Shown here in pieces: positions 7,884 through 17,446 of a stretch of DNA of 64,000 nt (the first letter of the stretch is position 1; every line of letters begins with the position of its first letter). The notes under the pieces were generated by a model. It was not told the origin of the DNA, did no database searches, and worked only from the letters and a program-made list of their open reading frames with translations. The position numbers and the translations under genes are program-made. Origin of the DNA: Flavobacterium sp. LHD-80 (lineage in GTDB: Bacteria > Bacteroidota > Bacteroidia > Flavobacteriales > Flavobacteriaceae). The stretch is from assembly GCF_030929605.1 (NCBI RefSeq), contig NZ_JAVFVS010000011.1:1-64000 (forward strand). The letters are read 5' to 3'.

Positions 7884-9230
7884 ATGAAAAAGACAAACGC
7901 TTCAATTTTAATCATCGACGATCAGGAAGACATCCTTTTTGCGTCGAAAGTCTATCTGAAAAAGTATTTCGAGAACATTTATACGCTCAATAATCCGAAA
8001 AATATTGTCGAATTATTGGCAAAAAATACCATCGATGTTGTTTTGTTAGATATGAATTACAGGATTGGTTTTGAAGATGGAAGAGAAGGTTTGTATTTGT
8101 TAAAAGAAATAAAAACGCTTTCGCCAAAAACAGTTGTGATTTTAATGACCGCTTTTGGAAAAGTGGAAACGGCGGTCGAAGGTTTGAAATCTGGCGCTTT
8201 TGATTATATTTTGAAACCTTGGGAAAATGTAAAATTATTAGAATCGGTAAAACAGGCCGTTGACAAAGCGAGAAAAGAGCAAAAGAAAATTAAAAGCCCC
8301 GAAAGTGTTGATGACTTTTTTATTGGTCATTCTGAAATTATAAAAAAAGCGTATTCGCTTGCCGATAAAGTGGCAAAAACGGATGCCAATGTTTTGATTC
8401 TTGGTGAAAACGGAACTGGAAAATTTGTGTTGGCGCATCATATTTTTGCACAATCTGAAAGAAAAAATCAGCCTTTTATAAATGTTGATTTAGGATCTTT
8501 AAATTCAAATATTTTCGAAAGCGAATTATTCGGATACGCAAAAGGTGCTTTTACCGATGCAAAAACTGACACGCCGGGACGTTTTGAAATGGCGCAAAAC
8601 GGAACTATTTTTTTAGATGAAATAGGGAATGTTCCGCTTCATTTGCAATCAAAATTATTGCAGGTGATTCAAACCAAAACGGTAACAAGATTAGGCGAAA
8701 CAAAACCAAGACCTTTAAATGTTAGAATTATTACGGCAACCAATTTGAATTTAAAACTCGAAGTTGCTGATAAAAATTTTCGTGAAGATTTGTATTACCG
8801 AATTAATACGATGGAAATTATTTTGCCTCCTTTGCGCGAAAGAATCGAAGATAAAATTCCGTTAGCCGAATATTTGTTGGAAAAAATCAGCGAAAAATAC
8901 GGAAGAAGCCAAATTACTTTCGATAAAAAAGTTTTAGAACAAATCGAAAAACATGCCTGGAACGGAAATATCAGAGAAATGGAAAATAAGATCGAACGCG
9001 CCATTATTCTTTGTGAAAATAATAAAATCACGGTTTCCGATTTAGATTTGGAACAAATAACCGAATATGAAAATCCGGATGATATTCAGCTTTCTTCTGT
9101 AGAAAAAGCGACTGTGGAAAAAGCTTTACTGAAACACAATAATAATATCAGTAAAACCGCTGAAGAACTAGGCTTATCAAGAGGTTCTTTGTACCGACGT
9201 TTGGAAAAATATAATATCAGCACCAATTAA
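7884..9230 (+). CDS. Sigma-54-dependent response regulator, NtrC family
   Basis: A 448-residue regulator when started at the ATG at 7884. An ATG in frame 135 nt upstream exists, but its extra residues resemble no receiver domain and would run through the palindrome. The receiver (residues 5-125) has acidic pair D12/D13 and phospho-acceptor D56. The AAA+ domain (about 150-380) has Walker A GENGTGKF, an ESELFGYAKGAFTDA loop in which the usual GAFTGA reads GAFTDA, and Walker B IFLDEIG. A Fis-type helix-turn-helix closes the protein (NISKTAEELGLSRGSLYRR). It is 1 nt upstream of a histidine kinase and divergent from an ABC export operon, its most likely target. Confidence 0.92.
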   Translation: MKKTNASILIIDDQEDILFASKVYLKKYFENIYTLNNPKNIVELLAKNTIDVVLLDMNYRIGFEDGREGLYLLKEIKTLSPKTVVILMTAFGKVETAVEGLKSGAFDYILKPWENVKLLESVKQAVDKARKEQKKIKSPESVDDFFIGHSEIIKKAYSLADKVAKTDANVLILGENGTGKFVLAHHIFAQSERKNQPFINVDLGSLNSNIFESELFGYAKGAFTDAKTDTPGRFEMAQNGTIFLDEIGNVPLHLQSKLLQVIQTKTVTRLGETKPRPLNVRIITATNLNLKLEVADKNFREDLYYRINTMEIILPPLRERIEDKIPLAEYLLEKISEKYGRSQITFDKKVLEQIEKHAWNGNIREMENKIERAIILCENNKITVSDLDLEQITEYENPDDIQLSSVEKATVEKALLKHNNNISKTAEELGLSRGSLYRRLEKYNISTN

Positions 9231-9231
9231 T

Positions 9232-10560
9232 ATGCTAAAATCTTTAAAAACATATCAGCTTCTTTTTCTGCGGTTAATTTTGATTTTGGTGGGAATCGAA
9301 TTTTCTATTTATCTGCATAAAATCAAATATGTATTCGCACCTATTTTTGGCTTTTTGATTGTCTTTTTTATGATTGTCGAATTGTATTTTTATGTTAAAA
9401 ATATCATTCTGCTTTACGATAAAACCATTTCTTCGATTATTCAAAATGATTTTAGTTCCGATTTTTCAAAACATAAATCGGGAAAAAATGATTTGTTCCA
9501 GCTTTATGATATTTTGAAGAACAAGCAAAATGAGCAGGTTTCAAAAGACATAATTTATACTTCGATTTTAAATAATATTGAAACAGGAATTATTATTCTG
9601 CAAAAACAGGAAAACGATTGGAGTATTTTTTTAATGAATGATTATTTTTCAAATCATTTTAATGTGCCGAAATTCTCAAAATGGAAATATCTTAAAAATC
9701 AGTTGCCGACATTGTGCGATATTATTGATAAAGATGATTTTCAGGAAATAAAAACGGCAATCGAAATCAGTATTAATCAGCAAAATTCACAGACTTTTGT
9801 TTTACAGGCATCGCGAACGGAGATTTTTGAAAATGATTATTTTATTGTTTTATTAGATTCGATTCAGAATGTTGTCGAGAAAAAAGAGAAAGATGCCTGG
9901 ATTAATTTGATGAAAGTAATCTCCCATGAACTTTTAAATTCGATAACGCCAATTCGTTCCATTTGTCAAAATTTACAGGATTTGGTTGAGCAGGATTCAT
10001 TGTCAACTGAAGATTTAGACGACATAAAAAACAGTGTCGAAACCATGCTCAGACGAAGCGATCATTTACAGAAATTCGTTGAAGGTTATCGCAAACTGGC
10101 GATGCTTCCGTCTCCAAAAAAACAAAAAATTGAATTACAGGATTTGATTCAGAATTGCCTTCGAATAATGGAACCTTTGTTGAAAAGGGAAAATATAGAA
10201 ATCGTAAATTCCAGTTCATTTAATTATTTGATAAATGTTGATACACAACAAATCGAACAAGTTTTAATTAATCTTTTGACGAATTCGATAAATGCTTTAA
10301 AAAACAATAATCAAAAACAGATTTTCATTTCGGCAGAAGCCAAAGAAAAACGAACTTTTATAAAAATTGCAGACAGCGGAAATGGAATCGAAAAAGAAAT
10401 CGAAAGCAAAATTTTCCTTCCGTTTTTCACCACAAGAAATGAAGGCGCCGGAATTGGTCTGACTTTATCTAAAAATATTATTGAAGCGCATGGCGGTTAT
10501 ATTAATTATAAAAGTGAGACCGGAAAAACGGTTTTTGAGATTTGTTTAATTGAAGATTGA
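9232..10560 (+). CDS. Membrane histidine kinase of the sigma-54 two-component pair
   Basis: A 442-residue sensor kinase. Two N-terminal membrane helices (about 12-30 and 36-58) with almost no periplasmic loop are followed by a PAS-like region (about 105-210), a HisKA-like segment with phospho-acceptor H232 in the motif ISHELLNSITP, and a HATPase domain: N-box NLLTNSINAL, G1 ADSGNGI, F-box FLPFFTTR, G2 GAGIGLTLSK. The lack of a sizeable outer domain suggests sensing within the membrane or cytoplasm. It starts 1 nt after the response-regulator stop, so the two are almost certainly partners. A copy of its last codons is found again downstream at 11142-11198. Confidence 0.92.
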   Translation: MLKSLKTYQLLFLRLILILVGIEFSIYLHKIKYVFAPIFGFLIVFFMIVELYFYVKNIILLYDKTISSIIQNDFSSDFSKHKSGKNDLFQLYDILKNKQNEQVSKDIIYTSILNNIETGIIILQKQENDWSIFLMNDYFSNHFNVPKFSKWKYLKNQLPTLCDIIDKDDFQEIKTAIEISINQQNSQTFVLQASRTEIFENDYFIVLLDSIQNVVEKKEKDAWINLMKVISHELLNSITPIRSICQNLQDLVEQDSLSTEDLDDIKNSVETMLRRSDHLQKFVEGYRKLAMLPSPKKQKIELQDLIQNCLRIMEPLLKRENIEIVNSSSFNYLINVDTQQIEQVLINLLTNSINALKNNNQKQIFISAEAKEKRTFIKIADSGNGIEKEIESKIFLPFFTTRNEGAGIGLTLSKNIIEAHGGYINYKSETGKTVFEICLIED

Positions 10561-10613
10561 TTTGTTTCTGCCCAAATAAATTTATATTAGCGAAAACTAT
10601 CTATTTTTAATTT

Positions 10614-11117
10614 ATGTTATTAGCCTTCGATACCTATTATTACGACAATAAAGCCAAAACAGTCTGCTTAGAATTTACAGAATGGAATCAGGAAAAAGAT
10701 TTTAAAGTTCACACCGAAATTATTAATAATGTAGAAGATTATGTTCCAGGCGAATTTTATAGAAGAGAATTGCCATGTATTCTCAGCTTATTGAATAACA
10801 TTGATTTAAAATCAGTTTCTGCAATTATTGTCGACGGTTTTGTATATTTAGATGACGATAAAAAATATGGCTTAGGTGGCCATTTATATGAAAAGCTAGA
10901 AAAGAAAATTCCAATTATTGGTGTCGCTAAGACGAATTTTGCCAGTATTGAAAAAGATAAAAAAGCGTTATTAAGAGGCGATAGTAAAAAGCCTTTATAT
11001 GTAACTTCTATCGGAATTGATTTGGATGATGCTTTTCAAAAAGTGGAAAGTATGGCCGGCGAATTTCGAGTGCCGACTTTGCTGAAAGAAATGGACAGAC
11101 TCACAAAAGAACTTTAA
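10614..11117 (+). CDS. Endonuclease V-like protein
   Basis: A 167-residue protein resembling endonuclease V (Nfi), which cuts DNA or RNA one phosphodiester 3' of inosine. The key blocks can be aligned: first Asp in FDTYY (D6), YVPGEFYRREL with E52 matching E. coli E89, IIVDG with D74 matching D110, GGH (H90), and IIGVAK (K106). It is shorter than the roughly 220-residue E. coli enzyme, missing most of the N-terminal helix and a C-terminal stretch, which fits a short flavobacterial subgroup. The strand carrying D6 begins right at the ATG. It lies between a histidine kinase gene and a decayed copy of that gene's 3' end. Activity is inferred from the conserved acidic residues. Confidence 0.75.
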   Translation: MLLAFDTYYYDNKAKTVCLEFTEWNQEKDFKVHTEIINNVEDYVPGEFYRRELPCILSLLNNIDLKSVSAIIVDGFVYLDDDKKYGLGGHLYEKLEKKIPIIGVAKTNFASIEKDKKALLRGDSKKPLYVTSIGIDLDDAFQKVESMAGEFRVPTLLKEMDRLTKEL

Positions 11118-11141
11118 AATCTTTCTGGACAAAACGCTTTT

Positions 11142-11198
11142 AATTACAAAACTGAAAGCGAAAAAATGACTTTTGAGATTTGTCTAATTGAAGGTTAA
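11142..11198 (+). pseudogene. Remnant of a histidine kinase 3' end
   Basis: The stretch translates to NYKTESEKMTFEICLIEG and a stop. The kinase at 9232-10560 ends NYKSETGKTVFEICLIED. The DNA also matches closely, so the two are homologous. It follows the endonuclease V-like gene and is in frame with that gene's stop codon (81 nt between the two stops). Most likely it is the last trace of a duplicated kinase gene, or the scar left when the endonuclease gene was inserted. Confidence 0.75.
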
Positions 11199-11307
11199 TC
11201 GTCCATTTTACATTATTGCATTTTTTAAATAGTGCTAAAATTTTTTACTTAAATTTGTGTAAGAGAAGTTGTAAATTGACTCTCATTAAAAAACAAAATT
11301 TATATCC

Positions 11308-11910
11308 ATGAGCACAAATCCTACTTTTGCAATAACTTCAAATTTCCTTAGCGACATAAAGACTCAAACTGCTGATTCTCATAGAAAATTAGAAGAGCTT
11401 CCAGTTTCTGCGTCAATTATGTCGCCTGAAATGAAGATTGAAGATTATATTTTTTATCTCAATTTAATGCATGATGTTCACAACGATACTGAAACATTTG
11501 TGTTTCCTTTTTTTACTGATCTTTTAGAAGACTTAGAACTAAGAAAAAAGAAACATCTTATAGAAAATGATCTTTCATTTTTAAATGCAAAAAAATCAGA
11601 TGCAGTAAAAGTTTTTCAAACTGAAGGAATTTCGGCACCATTTGCTTTAGGAATTTTATATGTAGTTGAAGGTTCTACTCTTGGCGGAAGATTTATTTTG
11701 AAGAATGTTTCAAAGTTTCCTGAACTTTCAGGTGATCAAGGCGTTTCTTATTTTAATGGTTATGGTGATAAAACCGGAAGTTTTTGGAAATCATTTCTGA
11801 ATTTTTTATCAGAATACGAACAAGAACATAATTGCGGAGATGAAATTATAGAAGGAGCAATATTTGCTTTTGATAGTATTTACAAGCATTTTGACTGTAA
11901 AACAAAATAA
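11308..11910 (+). CDS. bphO: Biliverdin-producing heme oxygenase (BphO type)
   Basis: A 200-residue all-helical heme oxygenase. It opens heme to biliverdin IXalpha, iron and CO in the cytoplasm. H25 in the segment TADSHRKLEE is the expected proximal heme ligand, and the segment LGILYVVEGSTLGGRFI carries the glycine-rich distal-helix pattern of bacterial heme oxygenases. The stop overlaps the start of the bacteriophytochrome gene (TAATG), so the two are translationally coupled: this enzyme makes the chromophore that the phytochrome binds. A TAAATTTG -7-type element lies at 11250-11257, about 50 bases before the ATG, without a clear TTG at the usual spacing. Confidence 0.92.
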   Translation: MSTNPTFAITSNFLSDIKTQTADSHRKLEELPVSASIMSPEMKIEDYIFYLNLMHDVHNDTETFVFPFFTDLLEDLELRKKKHLIENDLSFLNAKKSDAVKVFQTEGISAPFALGILYVVEGSTLGGRFILKNVSKFPELSGDQGVSYFNGYGDKTGSFWKSFLNFLSEYEQEHNCGDEIIEGAIFAFDSIYKHFDCKTK

Positions 11911-14186
11911 TGAAGATTAAGGATATAGTCAATCGGGATCTTGTTACGCTAACCAATTGCGAGCATGAGCCTATACATATTCCGGGTAAAATCCAGCCAC
12001 ATGGTTTTTTGATCGGTGTTACATCTTCCTGGAAAATAGATTTTTGTACAGAGAATATTTCTGAGTTTTTAGATGTGCGTCATACTCAAGTATTGGGGCA
12101 GGATTTTGTTGCTGTTTTTGGTTTGAATGTTGAGAAAAAGATTTTAGATTATATTAATGAAGATAAAATTCAGGATGTTTTTCCGCTGGAAATCGAGCTT
12201 TTAGGAAAATCGTTTCAGATAAGCATACATAAAAGTTTTGATATTTATGTTCTTGAGGCCGAGCCAAAGTTTGAAGGAAAAGAAAAACTTGCCGATGTGT
12301 ATGCGCAGACGATTCAGTTTGTAACACAAATGAACAACACCAAATCGCTCAAAGATTTGTGCGCTCTTGTCGCGGAGGGAACTCGCGAAATAACAGGTTA
12401 TGACCGTGTCATGATTTATCGTTTTGACGAACAATATAATGGAGAAGTTTTTGCCGAAGACTGCAGGGAGGATCTCGAACCCTTTTTAGGATTGCATTAT
12501 CCACATACCGACATTCCAGCTCAGGCAAGAGAATTGTATATTAAAAACCAGTTGCGTCTAATCGTCGATATTGACTACAAACCTGTTCCTATTTTTACGG
12601 TTGATGATAAAGAAGGAAAAAATCTGGATCTAAGTCTTTCGATATTAAGAAGCACGTCGCCAATTCATGTCGAATACTTAAAGAATATGGGAGTTGGCGC
12701 AACATTAACCATTTCGTTGATTCACCATGATAGATTGTGGGGTTTGATTGCCTGCCATCATTATTCAGAGAAAAATCTTTCTCCGGAAATCAGGCTTGCA
12801 GCAAAACTTCAAGGCCAGTTTATAACTTCTCAGATTGATATCAGACAATCTAATGATGAAAATATAAGTGCTCAAAAAGCAACTCTGGCATTGGAACAAT
12901 TAACAAATTTGGAACTTCCTATTTTGCATGAGGGATTAGAGACAATTGTGAGTACACAGCAAATATTAGATATTTGTAATGCGACAGGTGTTTCTATTGT
13001 TTCAAGAGGAAAAATTTTCAAAAATGGAGAAACACCCTCAGATGAAAAAATCGAAATTTTAATAAAAGAGATTACTGCCAAAAACAACGATAAAGTTTTT
13101 GTAACCAATAAAATCAGTGATCATTTTCCTGAAATAGCGCAAAATTCAGATTTCGCCGGGATTATTTATCATTCGCTTGGTAATAATGATCATATTATAT
13201 GGTACAGACCGGAAACTGTTTCGGAAATAAATTGGGGTGGTGATCCTGAGAAAAGTATCATAAAAGATAGTAATGGTCTGCATCCGCGAAATTCATTTAA
13301 TATTTGGAAACAGATTGTTAAAAATCAAAGCAGTATTTGGAGACCATACGAAATAAATGTAGCGGTTCAATATGCGCATACGTTGCAGAATCATCTTATA
13401 TTGATTATGTTGAGCGAAGAAGAGGAAAAGTACCGCAACCAAAGTGAAATATTAAAAGAAACCAATTCGGAACTTGAAAATATCAACTGGATTAGTACAC
13501 ATGATCTTCAGGAACCTTTACGTAAAATTCAGCTTATTACATCCAAAACGTTGTCTGAAATTGATAGTATCTCCTCAGAATCCATTTCAAATTCTTTAGA
13601 ACGTGTTTCAAAATCGGCCAGTAGAATGAGTGTTTTACTGGAAGATATTCTAAAATATACACGAATCAAAAATAACAGAGAAACTTTGCAAAAAGTAAAT
13701 CTGAACGAAATTCTTGAGGCGACTATTAAAGAAATGAACGAAACAATTGCAGAAAGCAATGTAGTAATTGAATCGGAAAAACTTCCTGAAGTTCATGCCA
13801 TCCATTTTTTAATGAGACAGTTGTTTGCCAATGTTCTTCAGAATTCATTAAAATATTCATCATCTGAAAGGACTCCAAAAATCAAAATAACGGCTTCTCA
13901 GGAACCGGTAATTATGCATCATTTGTATAAAGTGTATTGTTATTGGGTTCGTTTTTCGGATAACGGAATTGGTTTTGAACCGCAATATGCCGAATCAATT
14001 TTTAAAATATTCACAAGACTTCATGCGCAGGAACAATATACCGGATCTGGAATAGGTTTAGCTTTATGTAAAAAAATTATGCAGACTGTTGGTGGTGATA
14101 TTCATGCTGAAGGAAAACTAGGTGAAGGTGCAGATATTGTTATTTATTTTCCGTGTGATCCTGAAGATACACTTTTGCCTTTGTAA
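11910..14186 (+). CDS. bphP: Bacteriophytochrome histidine kinase
   Basis: A 758-residue red/far-red photoreceptor kinase. PAS domain (about 10-120) with the biliverdin-binding Cys at C17 in TNCEHEPIHIPGKIQPHG; GAF domain (about 140-310) with HTDIPAQARELY, the version of the PASDIP chromophore motif; PHY domain (about 325-500) with the tongue motif HPRNSF (around residue 458). A HisKA segment follows with H531 in STHDLQEPLRK, then a HATPase (NVLQNSLKYSS, SDNGIGF, GSGIGLALCKK). All parts needed for a light-sensing kinase are present. No response regulator is encoded next to it, so its phosphorylation partner lies elsewhere. It overlaps the upstream heme oxygenase stop by 1 nt. Confidence 0.96.
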   Translation: MKIKDIVNRDLVTLTNCEHEPIHIPGKIQPHGFLIGVTSSWKIDFCTENISEFLDVRHTQVLGQDFVAVFGLNVEKKILDYINEDKIQDVFPLEIELLGKSFQISIHKSFDIYVLEAEPKFEGKEKLADVYAQTIQFVTQMNNTKSLKDLCALVAEGTREITGYDRVMIYRFDEQYNGEVFAEDCREDLEPFLGLHYPHTDIPAQARELYIKNQLRLIVDIDYKPVPIFTVDDKEGKNLDLSLSILRSTSPIHVEYLKNMGVGATLTISLIHHDRLWGLIACHHYSEKNLSPEIRLAAKLQGQFITSQIDIRQSNDENISAQKATLALEQLTNLELPILHEGLETIVSTQQILDICNATGVSIVSRGKIFKNGETPSDEKIEILIKEITAKNNDKVFVTNKISDHFPEIAQNSDFAGIIYHSLGNNDHIIWYRPETVSEINWGGDPEKSIIKDSNGLHPRNSFNIWKQIVKNQSSIWRPYEINVAVQYAHTLQNHLILIMLSEEEEKYRNQSEILKETNSELENINWISTHDLQEPLRKIQLITSKTLSEIDSISSESISNSLERVSKSASRMSVLLEDILKYTRIKNNRETLQKVNLNEILEATIKEMNETIAESNVVIESEKLPEVHAIHFLMRQLFANVLQNSLKYSSSERTPKIKITASQEPVIMHHLYKVYCYWVRFSDNGIGFEPQYAESIFKIFTRLHAQEQYTGSGIGLALCKKIMQTVGGDIHAEGKLGEGADIVIYFPCDPEDTLLPL

Positions 14187-14274
14187 TGATGCATTCCAAG
14201 GAAAATTATATTGGTCTCAGAAATAGTTCAAAACTATCTGTTTTAGTATATATAGCTTTCAGCTTCTAAAAAAC

Positions 14275-14345
14275 TTTTTAACCGCAAATTGCGCAAATTT
14301 ACACAAATTAATTCGCGGAAATTTGTGTAATTTGTGGTTAAATTA
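14275..14345. repeat. Imperfect palindrome, AACCGCAAATT...AATTTGTGGTTAA
   Basis: Inverted arms beginning AACCGCAAATT and ending AATTTGTGGTT enclose inner complementary tracts (TTTACACAAATT / AATTTGTGTAA). It resembles the palindromes at 50241-50317 and 58985-59067. It lies downstream of bphP and may act as a terminator or be a REP-like remnant. Confidence 0.6.
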
Positions 14346-14434
14346 AGCTTTGTAATATTGCAGACTTCGAGTCTGCTGAACTTCAAGGATATTGTTGCTT
14401 AATTGTTATCTCGTTTGAATTCAATTAAATAAAA

Positions 14435-15202
14435 ATGAAACTCACTATCCAATCCCTTTTACCAGACGCTTCTATTTCACATTTTGTTCACAGCTTTTGG
14501 ATGGTGGAGAACAAAACGGGAAATGACATTCCGGGAACAATACTCCCAAACGGAATGATGGATATGACGCTCATGAAAATAAATACTAAGAATTGGGAAA
14601 TTTCAATTCGCGGATTGGATACAGTTTCAAGTCAAGTTAATATTGCTAAAGATGTGCGAATATTTTCTGTTGGATTTAAACTTTTGGCTGTTGAATATTT
14701 ATTTGGAGATTCTATAAAAGAGGTTTTGAACGGAGGAAAAACGATTCCGAATGATTTTTGGCAATTTGATGAAATTGATACCGAAAGTTTAGAAAAATTT
14801 CAGAAAAAAGTAACGCAGAAGATCAATTCAATTTCCATAAAACCAATAGATGACAGAAAGAAGAAATTATTTGAACTTATTTATGCATCGCATGGCGCTA
14901 TAACTGTAAAAGAACTTTCAGAAAAAGTGTTTTGGAGCAGTCGCCAGATTAATCGGTATTTTAATCAGCAATTCGGAATTTCACTTAAAGAATATTGCAA
15001 GATTCTGCGTTTTGGATCTTCTTTTAAAGATTTAAGCGAAGGCCGACTTTTTCCTGAATTGAACTTCACAGATCAAAATCATTTTATAAAAGAAATAAAG
15101 AAATATTCGGGCGTTACACCAAAAGAGCTCAGCAAAAATAAAGATGAACGTTTTATGGATATTGCAGCGATTAAAAAACTGCCAACTCAAAAAAACGACT
15201 GA
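14435..15202 (+). CDS. AraC-family transcriptional regulator
   Basis: A 255-residue regulator. The N-terminal half (about 1-120), starting LLPDASISHFVHSFWMVEN, has the beta-sheet pattern of the DUF6597-type sensor domain seen in many Bacteroidota AraC proteins. The C-terminal half carries two helix-turn-helix units: KELSEKVFWSSRQINRYFNQQFG (first) and the second ending FIKEIKKYSGVTPKELSK, the AraC signature. It lies 50 nt upstream of the TetX-like monooxygenase on the same strand, so that gene is the first candidate target. Inducer unknown. Confidence 0.88.
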   Translation: MKLTIQSLLPDASISHFVHSFWMVENKTGNDIPGTILPNGMMDMTLMKINTKNWEISIRGLDTVSSQVNIAKDVRIFSVGFKLLAVEYLFGDSIKEVLNGGKTIPNDFWQFDEIDTESLEKFQKKVTQKINSISIKPIDDRKKKLFELIYASHGAITVKELSEKVFWSSRQINRYFNQQFGISLKEYCKILRFGSSFKDLSEGRLFPELNFTDQNHFIKEIKKYSGVTPKELSKNKDERFMDIAAIKKLPTQKND

Positions 15203-15236
15203 TTTTTACTATTTCTGTCAAAACCTTCTTCGCAAT

Positions 15237-15249
15237 TTTGTATCGAAAT
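15237..15249 (+). promoter_or_regulatory. Promoter-proximal motif TTTGTATCGAAAT (copy 1)
   Basis: The 13-base string TTTGTATCGAAAT lies in the 50-nt gap between the AraC gene and the TetX-like gene, preceded by CAAT so that it forms a near -7 element (CAATTTTG against TAnnTTTG). The same string occurs before the serine hydrolase gene at 19067-19079. It could be a shared promoter or operator; the match may also be chance in AT-rich DNA. Confidence 0.35.
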
Positions 15250-15252
15250 TAA

Positions 15253-16395
<1,143 letters not shown>

Positions 16396-16454
16396 GCTTT
16401 TTAGGTAGTCATAAATTTTTGACCTATTGTATTCATTTTTAGTTTGAACGTTAT

Positions 16455-16483
16455 TTGTTTTATCAAATAAAAAAGTAATTTTA
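16455..16483 (+). promoter_or_regulatory. Bacteroidota-type promoter of the small membrane protein
   Basis: TTG at 16455-16457, an 18-base spacer, then TAATTTTA at 16476-16483 (consensus TAnnTTTG, one mismatch), 20 bases before the ATG at 16504. Confidence 0.5.
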
Positions 16484-16503
16484 TGACTACTAAATAATAA
16501 ATT

Positions 16504-16752
16504 ATGGCTGCCAAAAAACCAGAAGAAATGACCAACGAAGAATTACTTAAAAATGAAGTACTCTTTAAAACAATAATTTATCTTTTACTGTTTTTTGCTA
16601 TACTATTGCTAGCATTAGGAATATGGCTTACAATTGTAAAGAAACAATTTAGTGCTTTGACCGTTATTCCGCTCTCGCTTGGAATAATTGTAATGGTCAA
16701 TGCAAATACTTTGAAAACCTTGCAAAAAGAGAAAAAAAGCAGAGGACTATAA
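16504..16752 (+). CDS. Small two-helix membrane protein
   Basis: An 82-residue protein I do not recognise. A charged N-terminus (MAAKKPEEMTNEELLKNE) precedes two hydrophobic helices (about 23-46 and 51-68) and a basic tail (LQKEKKSRGL). The pattern predicts a hairpin in the inner membrane with both ends in the cytoplasm. Similar short proteins are common in flavobacterial genomes without a known role. It has its own promoter-like element and is followed by a terminator hairpin, so it is probably transcribed alone. Confidence 0.7.
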   Translation: MAAKKPEEMTNEELLKNEVLFKTIIYLLLFFAILLLALGIWLTIVKKQFSALTVIPLSLGIIVMVNANTLKTLQKEKKSRGL

Positions 16753-16784
16753 AGTGTGATTTAGCTTTTTTCGAAATACAATAA

Positions 16785-16816
16785 AAAAACTCCTTAAGAA
16801 ATTAAGGAGTTTTTTA
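16785..16816. terminator. CTCCTTAA-type terminator hairpin (copy 1)
   Basis: ACTCCTTAA / TTAAGGAGT around GAAA with a T-run on one side and an A-run on the other, so it can serve both the small membrane protein gene and the convergent VOC gene. The same hairpin recurs at 22621, 26215 and 26398. Confidence 0.8.
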
Positions 16817-16848
16817 TTAGCGAATTTTAGCTGAAATGCATTTTAAAT

Positions 16849-17244
16849 TTACATTCCCGGCCAATATAAAAAGTTGAATTTGTGACCATCAGGATCTGTA
16901 AAACCAAAAGTGTAGCCTTGCTGAAAATTTTCAGGCTCGGAGAAGATTTTTGCACCAGCATTTTTTACGATTTTATACCATTCGTCAACATTTTCTCTGC
17001 TGTCTGCAGACAACGAAAAAATGATTTCATTCTCAGTTTTAGTATCGGCAGATTTGCCTCGCAAGGCATTGTCAAACCTTTTTGGGATAAAAAAGTTGAT
17101 CACAAAATTATTTTCTCCGTAAATAAAACTTACTAATTCTTCGGTTTCTTTTCCGTTTTGCTTGAATCCCAGATCTGAATAAAATTTAATTGTTTTTTGC
17201 AAATCATGTGAAACCAAGTTTGCCCATATCATTTTCGTTTCCAT
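16849..17244 (-). CDS. VOC-family (glyoxalase/bleomycin-resistance-like) protein
   Basis: A 131-residue protein of the vicinal oxygen chelate fold: two beta-alpha-beta-beta-beta units, the first starting MIWANLVSHDLQKTIKFYSDLGF and the second ending FTDPDGHKFNFLYWPG. The DPDGH turn and the final beta strand are typical of the PhnB/lactoylglutathione lyase-like group. Such proteins include metal-dependent lyases, dioxygenases and drug-binding proteins; the substrate cannot be read from the sequence. It is convergent with the small membrane protein gene and separated from it by a bidirectional terminator. Confidence 0.8.
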   Translation of the reverse strand: METKMIWANLVSHDLQKTIKFYSDLGFKQNGKETEELVSFIYGENNFVINFFIPKRFDNALRGKSADTKTENEIIFSLSADSRENVDEWYKIVKNAGAKIFSEPENFQQGYTFGFTDPDGHKFNFLYWPGM

Positions 17245-17366
17245 AAACTTTAGTTTTAGTTAAATAGTTAATAATCTAAATTACTGAATTAATGTTTTAA
17301 TTGGTTTTCAATAACTTATAAAATTTTGTTATATAAAACTGTGATTTTTTTAAACCTAAAGGAGTT

Positions 17367-17396
17367 TTGAACTGGCAATCTTTTGTTTTAATTTTG
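17367..17396 (+). promoter_or_regulatory. Bacteroidota promoter of the zinc-finger monooxygenase
   Basis: TTG at 17367-17369, a 19-base spacer, and a perfect TAATTTTG at 17389-17396. The predicted transcript start is about 40-45 bases before the GTG start at 17447. Confidence 0.7.
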
Positions 17397-17446
17397 CATT
17401 ACTGCTGCAAAGTGCAAAACGCTGAAAATAAAGACCAATTAAAAAA

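Noticed and set aside
10614-11198. Endonuclease gene as part of a longer kinase reading frame
   Set aside because: The kinase relic is in frame, but the endonuclease has its own start, stop and full set of acidic residues; readthrough is not supported.
14187-14434. Missing response regulator after bphP
   Set aside because: The gap holds only a palindrome and stop-rich DNA; no receiver-domain coding is present.
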